Shown here: in pieces, positions 23,553-24,934 of the stretch
Layout of the letters: every line of letters starts with the position of its first letter
How positions within the stretch are numbered: the first letter of the stretch is position 1
Origin: CAVSWN01 sp046728115
GTDB taxonomy: Bacteria > Acidobacteriota > Vicinamibacteria > Vicinamibacterales > CAVVIG01
Assembly: GCA_046728115.1 (NCBI GenBank)
Contig: JBKPDW010000405.1
Location: 1-24,934, forward strand
Direction: 5' to 3'
DNA: 24,934 nt
The notes under the pieces: generated by a model
What the model was told of the DNA's origin: nothing
Seen by the model: the letters and a program-made list of their open reading frames with translations, nothing else
Databases searched by the model: none
Translations under genes and position numbers: made by a program

Positions 23553-23927
23553 CTCTGATGCAGGAGGAGGGGCTGAAGGCCCGCGTGCGCAAGCGGTTCA
23601 CGTGCACGACGATGAGCGACCACGACCAACCCGTCGCGCCCAATCTCCTCGACCGGCAGTTCACGGCAGAGGCGCCGAATCAGCGGTGGGTCGGCGACAC
23701 GACGGAATTCCTCATCGGAGAGAACAGCAAGCTCTATTTGGCGGCGATTCTCGATTTGTTCTCCCGGTTTGTCGTGGGGTGGGCCATCGGTGTGGCGAAT
23801 GACCGCCACCTCGTGCTGAAGGCGCTCAGGATGGCGCTGAAGCGTCGCTGCCCTGCCAGCGGGTTGCTGCATCATTCGGATCGGGGCAGTCCCTACGCCA
23901 GTGACGATTACCAGGCGGTACTCCTCG
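23552..23927 (+). pseudogene. IS3-family transposase fragment (internal part of OrfB)
   Basis: An internal piece of the DDE transposase of an IS3-type element, about 125 residues. It runs from LMQEEGLKARVRKRF, a region normally in the middle of the HTH_21/linker part, through the rve domain: RWVGDTTEFL contains the first catalytic Asp and LLHHSDRGSPYASDDYQA the second. The match is lost after DDYQAVL, so the catalytic Glu and the C-terminus are absent, and the N-terminus is missing too. No terminal inverted repeats are seen at either end, so this is a remnant and not a mobile copy. It lies on the strand opposite to the integrase remnant and the two meet head to head. Confidence 0.85.
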
Positions 23928-23932
23928 TGTGA

Positions 23933-24040
23933 TCTTGCCAGCCATCTGGCGCTCCTTGCTTCGAAACGCCAAGGATAGAATGGTTGAGGTGAGCAGCGAT
24001 GTTCCGTTTAGCACACACGGTTCAGAACTGAGAATGTCGC
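23933..24040. other. Gap after the transposase fragment, no gene seen
   Basis: About 110 bp of less GC-rich sequence with no coding or structural signal that I can support. TAGAAT (23976-23981) looks like a -10 hexamer, but the nearest -35-like TTGCTT (23956-23961) is only 14 bp away. Confidence 0.5.
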
Positions 24041-24342
24041 GTGCGTGTATGGTTAAACGCATTCCGACCCAAGTCGGCGACGATTCTGATTCTGCGGTCG
24101 GACCGGTCCTTCACCATCCATGTGATCGGAGCGGTGTCTAAAGACGGTCAGCAGGATTTTGAGAATCAGCAGATGCCCTTGAAATACGAGACCGACCGCG
24201 CCGCTGCCGTGGCTTGCAGATGCCCTTGAAATACGAGACCGACCGCGCCGCTGTGGCTCAAGCCAAAGCCCTTGTTGCGCCCGGACGACGGATTTTCTTT
24301 CGGCATCTCGACACCGGCGATTGGTCTGAAATTTCAAACTGA
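24041..24342 (+). pseudogene. Small hypothetical ORF frameshifted by a 47-bp duplication
   Basis: A GTG at 24041 opens a frame (MRVWLNAFRPKSATILIL...) that stops early at 24229. The early stop lies inside the second copy of a 47-bp tandem duplication. If one copy is removed, the frame continues to a TGA at 24340-24342 and gives an intact 84-residue protein ending VAPGRRIFFRHLDTGDWSEI. The C-terminal half still reads through without stops in the second copy, from an ATG at 24220. I do not recognise the family, and no ribosome binding site is clear, so the start is uncertain. The repaired reading frame is the main evidence that this was once a gene. Confidence 0.5.
24169..24252 (+). repeat. Tandem duplication, 37-bp identical core, 47-bp period
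   Basis: The segments 24169-24205 and 24216-24252 are identical over 37 bases (beginning GCAGATGCCCTTGAAATACG) and are separated by the 10 bases GCCGTGGCTT. After the second copy GTGGCT recurs, so the duplicated unit is 47 bp with a 3-base difference at its end. 47 is not a multiple of three, and the duplication breaks the small ORF. Confidence 0.95.
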
Positions 24343-24536
24343 GGACGCGCGGTTGCTCTTGTGGTCTCAGGCCCATTTTGCACACCGATGGTCATCGCGG
24401 TGCGGCTCGTCGTCGATCCGCCCCCCCCGCCCGGAACAGTCGGCCGACCCGGCGAGCGCAGCGGTCAGCAGGACCCGATGCGGAGTCTATTGCGCCGCGA
24501 ACCGTGGGGTTTCTTCCGTCGTGAACAGAGACCGGC

Positions 24537-24554
24537 GATCACGAAAATGTGATC
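24537..24554. promoter_or_regulatory. Inverted repeat GATCAC-N6-GTGATC
   Basis: GATCAC (24537-24542) and GTGATC (24549-24554) are exact inverted copies with a 6-bp spacer, about 85 bp before the start of a Crp/Fnr-type regulator gene. It has the size and symmetry of a site for a dimeric helix-turn-helix protein, but the half-sites are not in the order of the classical CRP box TGTGA-N6-TCACA. Confidence 0.4.
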
Positions 24555-24595
24555 AAGCCGTCGGTCCGGACACCACGACTCCGAATCTCCGCCGG

Positions 24596-24619
24596 ACCGT
24601 CCGCGGACGGTGCGATAAT
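24596..24619 (+). promoter_or_regulatory. 16-bp perfect palindrome next to a -10-like element
   Basis: ACCGTCCGCGGACGGT (24596-24611) is a perfect palindrome. It is followed by GATAAT (24614-24619), a -10-like hexamer, and AGGAG (24620-24624) 13 bp before the ATG at 24638. The palindrome lies where it would block a polymerase, so it is a candidate operator, perhaps for the gene's own product. Confidence 0.45.
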
Positions 24620-24637
24620 AGGAGCAACCCAACGGTC

Positions 24638-24934
24638 ATGAAGGGCAAGCAGCAGCCTGCATTCGACGTGGAGGTGTTTCTCCGTTCGGGAGGGGCGGGG
24701 AAAACCATCGTGACCTATCAACCCACCGACGTCATTTTCTGCCAGGGGGATGCGTCCGACAACGTCCTATACATTCAGGAAGGCGCCGTCAAGCTCTCGG
24801 TGCAGTCGCACGGCGGCAGAGAGGCGGTCGTGGCGATGCTCGGGCCGGGTGACTTCTTTGGTGAGCGGGCGCTGGCCGGTCATCCCGTGCGCCTGGAGGC
24901 CGCGACGGCCATGACCGCGACGACGGTGTTGAGC
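24638..24934 (+). CDS. Crp/Fnr-family transcriptional regulator (partial, runs off the right edge)
   Basis: The first 99 residues of a cytosolic regulator. They form a cyclic-nucleotide-binding-type beta-barrel: an N-terminal lead (MKGKQQPAFDVEVFL), GKTIVTYQPTDVIFCQGD, VLYIQEGAVKLSV, and the loop AMLGPGDFFGERALAG, followed by a further strand cut by the window edge. The helical linker and the DNA-binding domain lie outside. No clear Arg-Ser pair for cAMP binding is in view, so the effector is unknown; four Fnr-type cysteines are also not visible, with only Cys35 present. The ATG at 24638 has AGGAG 13 bp upstream, a rather long distance. It lies outside the decayed mobile region, or at its far side. 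Confidence 0.88.
   Translation, partial: MKGKQQPAFDVEVFLRSGGAGKTIVTYQPTDVIFCQGDASDNVLYIQEGAVKLSVQSHGGREAVVAMLGPGDFFGERALAGHPVRLEAATAMTATTVLS

Larger units (their letters stand above)
24343..24637. other. Intergenic region before the Crp/Fnr-type gene
   Basis: About 295 bp with no gene I can support. It holds a run of eight C (24421-24428), the inverted repeat at 24537-24554 and the 16-bp palindrome at 24596-24611. Short open frames are present, but none has a family motif or ribosome binding site. Confidence 0.5.

Noticed and set aside
24145..24473. 12-base repeat CGGTCAGCAGGA at 24145-24156 and 24462-24473
   Set aside because: Too short and without flanking similarity; likely chance, though both lie in the decayed region.
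24361..24552. Short open frame of 63 codons with a GTG start
   Set aside because: Proline-rich low-complexity product, no ribosome binding site, crosses the C8 run and the inverted repeat.
22827..24934. attR copy of the tRNA-Thr 3' end
   Set aside because: I looked for the T-arm and acceptor sequence (GATCGCCGGCTCCA or similar) on both strands to the right and saw none within the window.

Overview
The window is a high-GC bacterial chromosome segment, most likely from Acidobacteriota and perhaps the Vicinamibacter side of that phylum. The main clue is a PadR regulator overlapping a MacB/FtsX permease with the N-terminal extension of the acidobacterial 'ADOP' permeases. A large exported HEXXH protease of the DUF5117/DUF4953 type and tandem-heptamer and palindromic intergenic repeats fit the same group. 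The assignment is inferred from gene families; no rRNA or marker gene is present.

Left part (1-9764). Three minus-strand genes run peptidase M28 (exported), APC amino-acid permease, then a class I/II aminotransferase that leaves the left edge. Together they could form a peptide and amino-acid scavenging route. An array of TGGCACC heptamers separates the peptidase from a divergent, tightly overlapped set: an exported membrane protein of unknown function, an ECF-type sigma factor and a zinc-finger anti-sigma factor. A YfiT/DinB-type protein (minus) and the exported metalloprotease (plus) follow.

Middle (9765-17630). A perfect 14-bp inverted repeat lies between the convergent protease and ilvA. 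ilvA (threonine ammonia-lyase) and thrA (aspartokinase-homoserine dehydrogenase) are divergent from one 50-bp gap, so the entry to threonine and its exit towards isoleucine are controlled from one spot. A Rossmann-fold NAD(P)-binding protein follows thrA by 4 bp. The PadR gene overlaps the ADOP permease by an ATGA, with a strong inverted repeat in front that is a candidate PadR operator.

Right part (17631-24934). An exported ankyrin-repeat protein has an excellent sigma-70-type promoter. On the minus strand a MarR regulator, uvrA and a 3-methyladenine DNA glycosylase follow one another, a DNA repair block. A tRNA-Thr(CGT) is followed by a decayed mobile region: three short direct repeats, the catalytic half of a tyrosine integrase, an internal piece of an IS3-family transposase fused to it head to head, and a small ORF broken by a 47-bp tandem duplication. 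The window ends inside a Crp/Fnr-type regulator gene preceded by two inverted repeats.

No CRISPR array, rRNA, complete insertion sequence or recognisable defence or biosynthetic system was found. The least explained parts are the membrane protein/sigma/anti-sigma set, the repeat elements and the tRNA-linked remnant.
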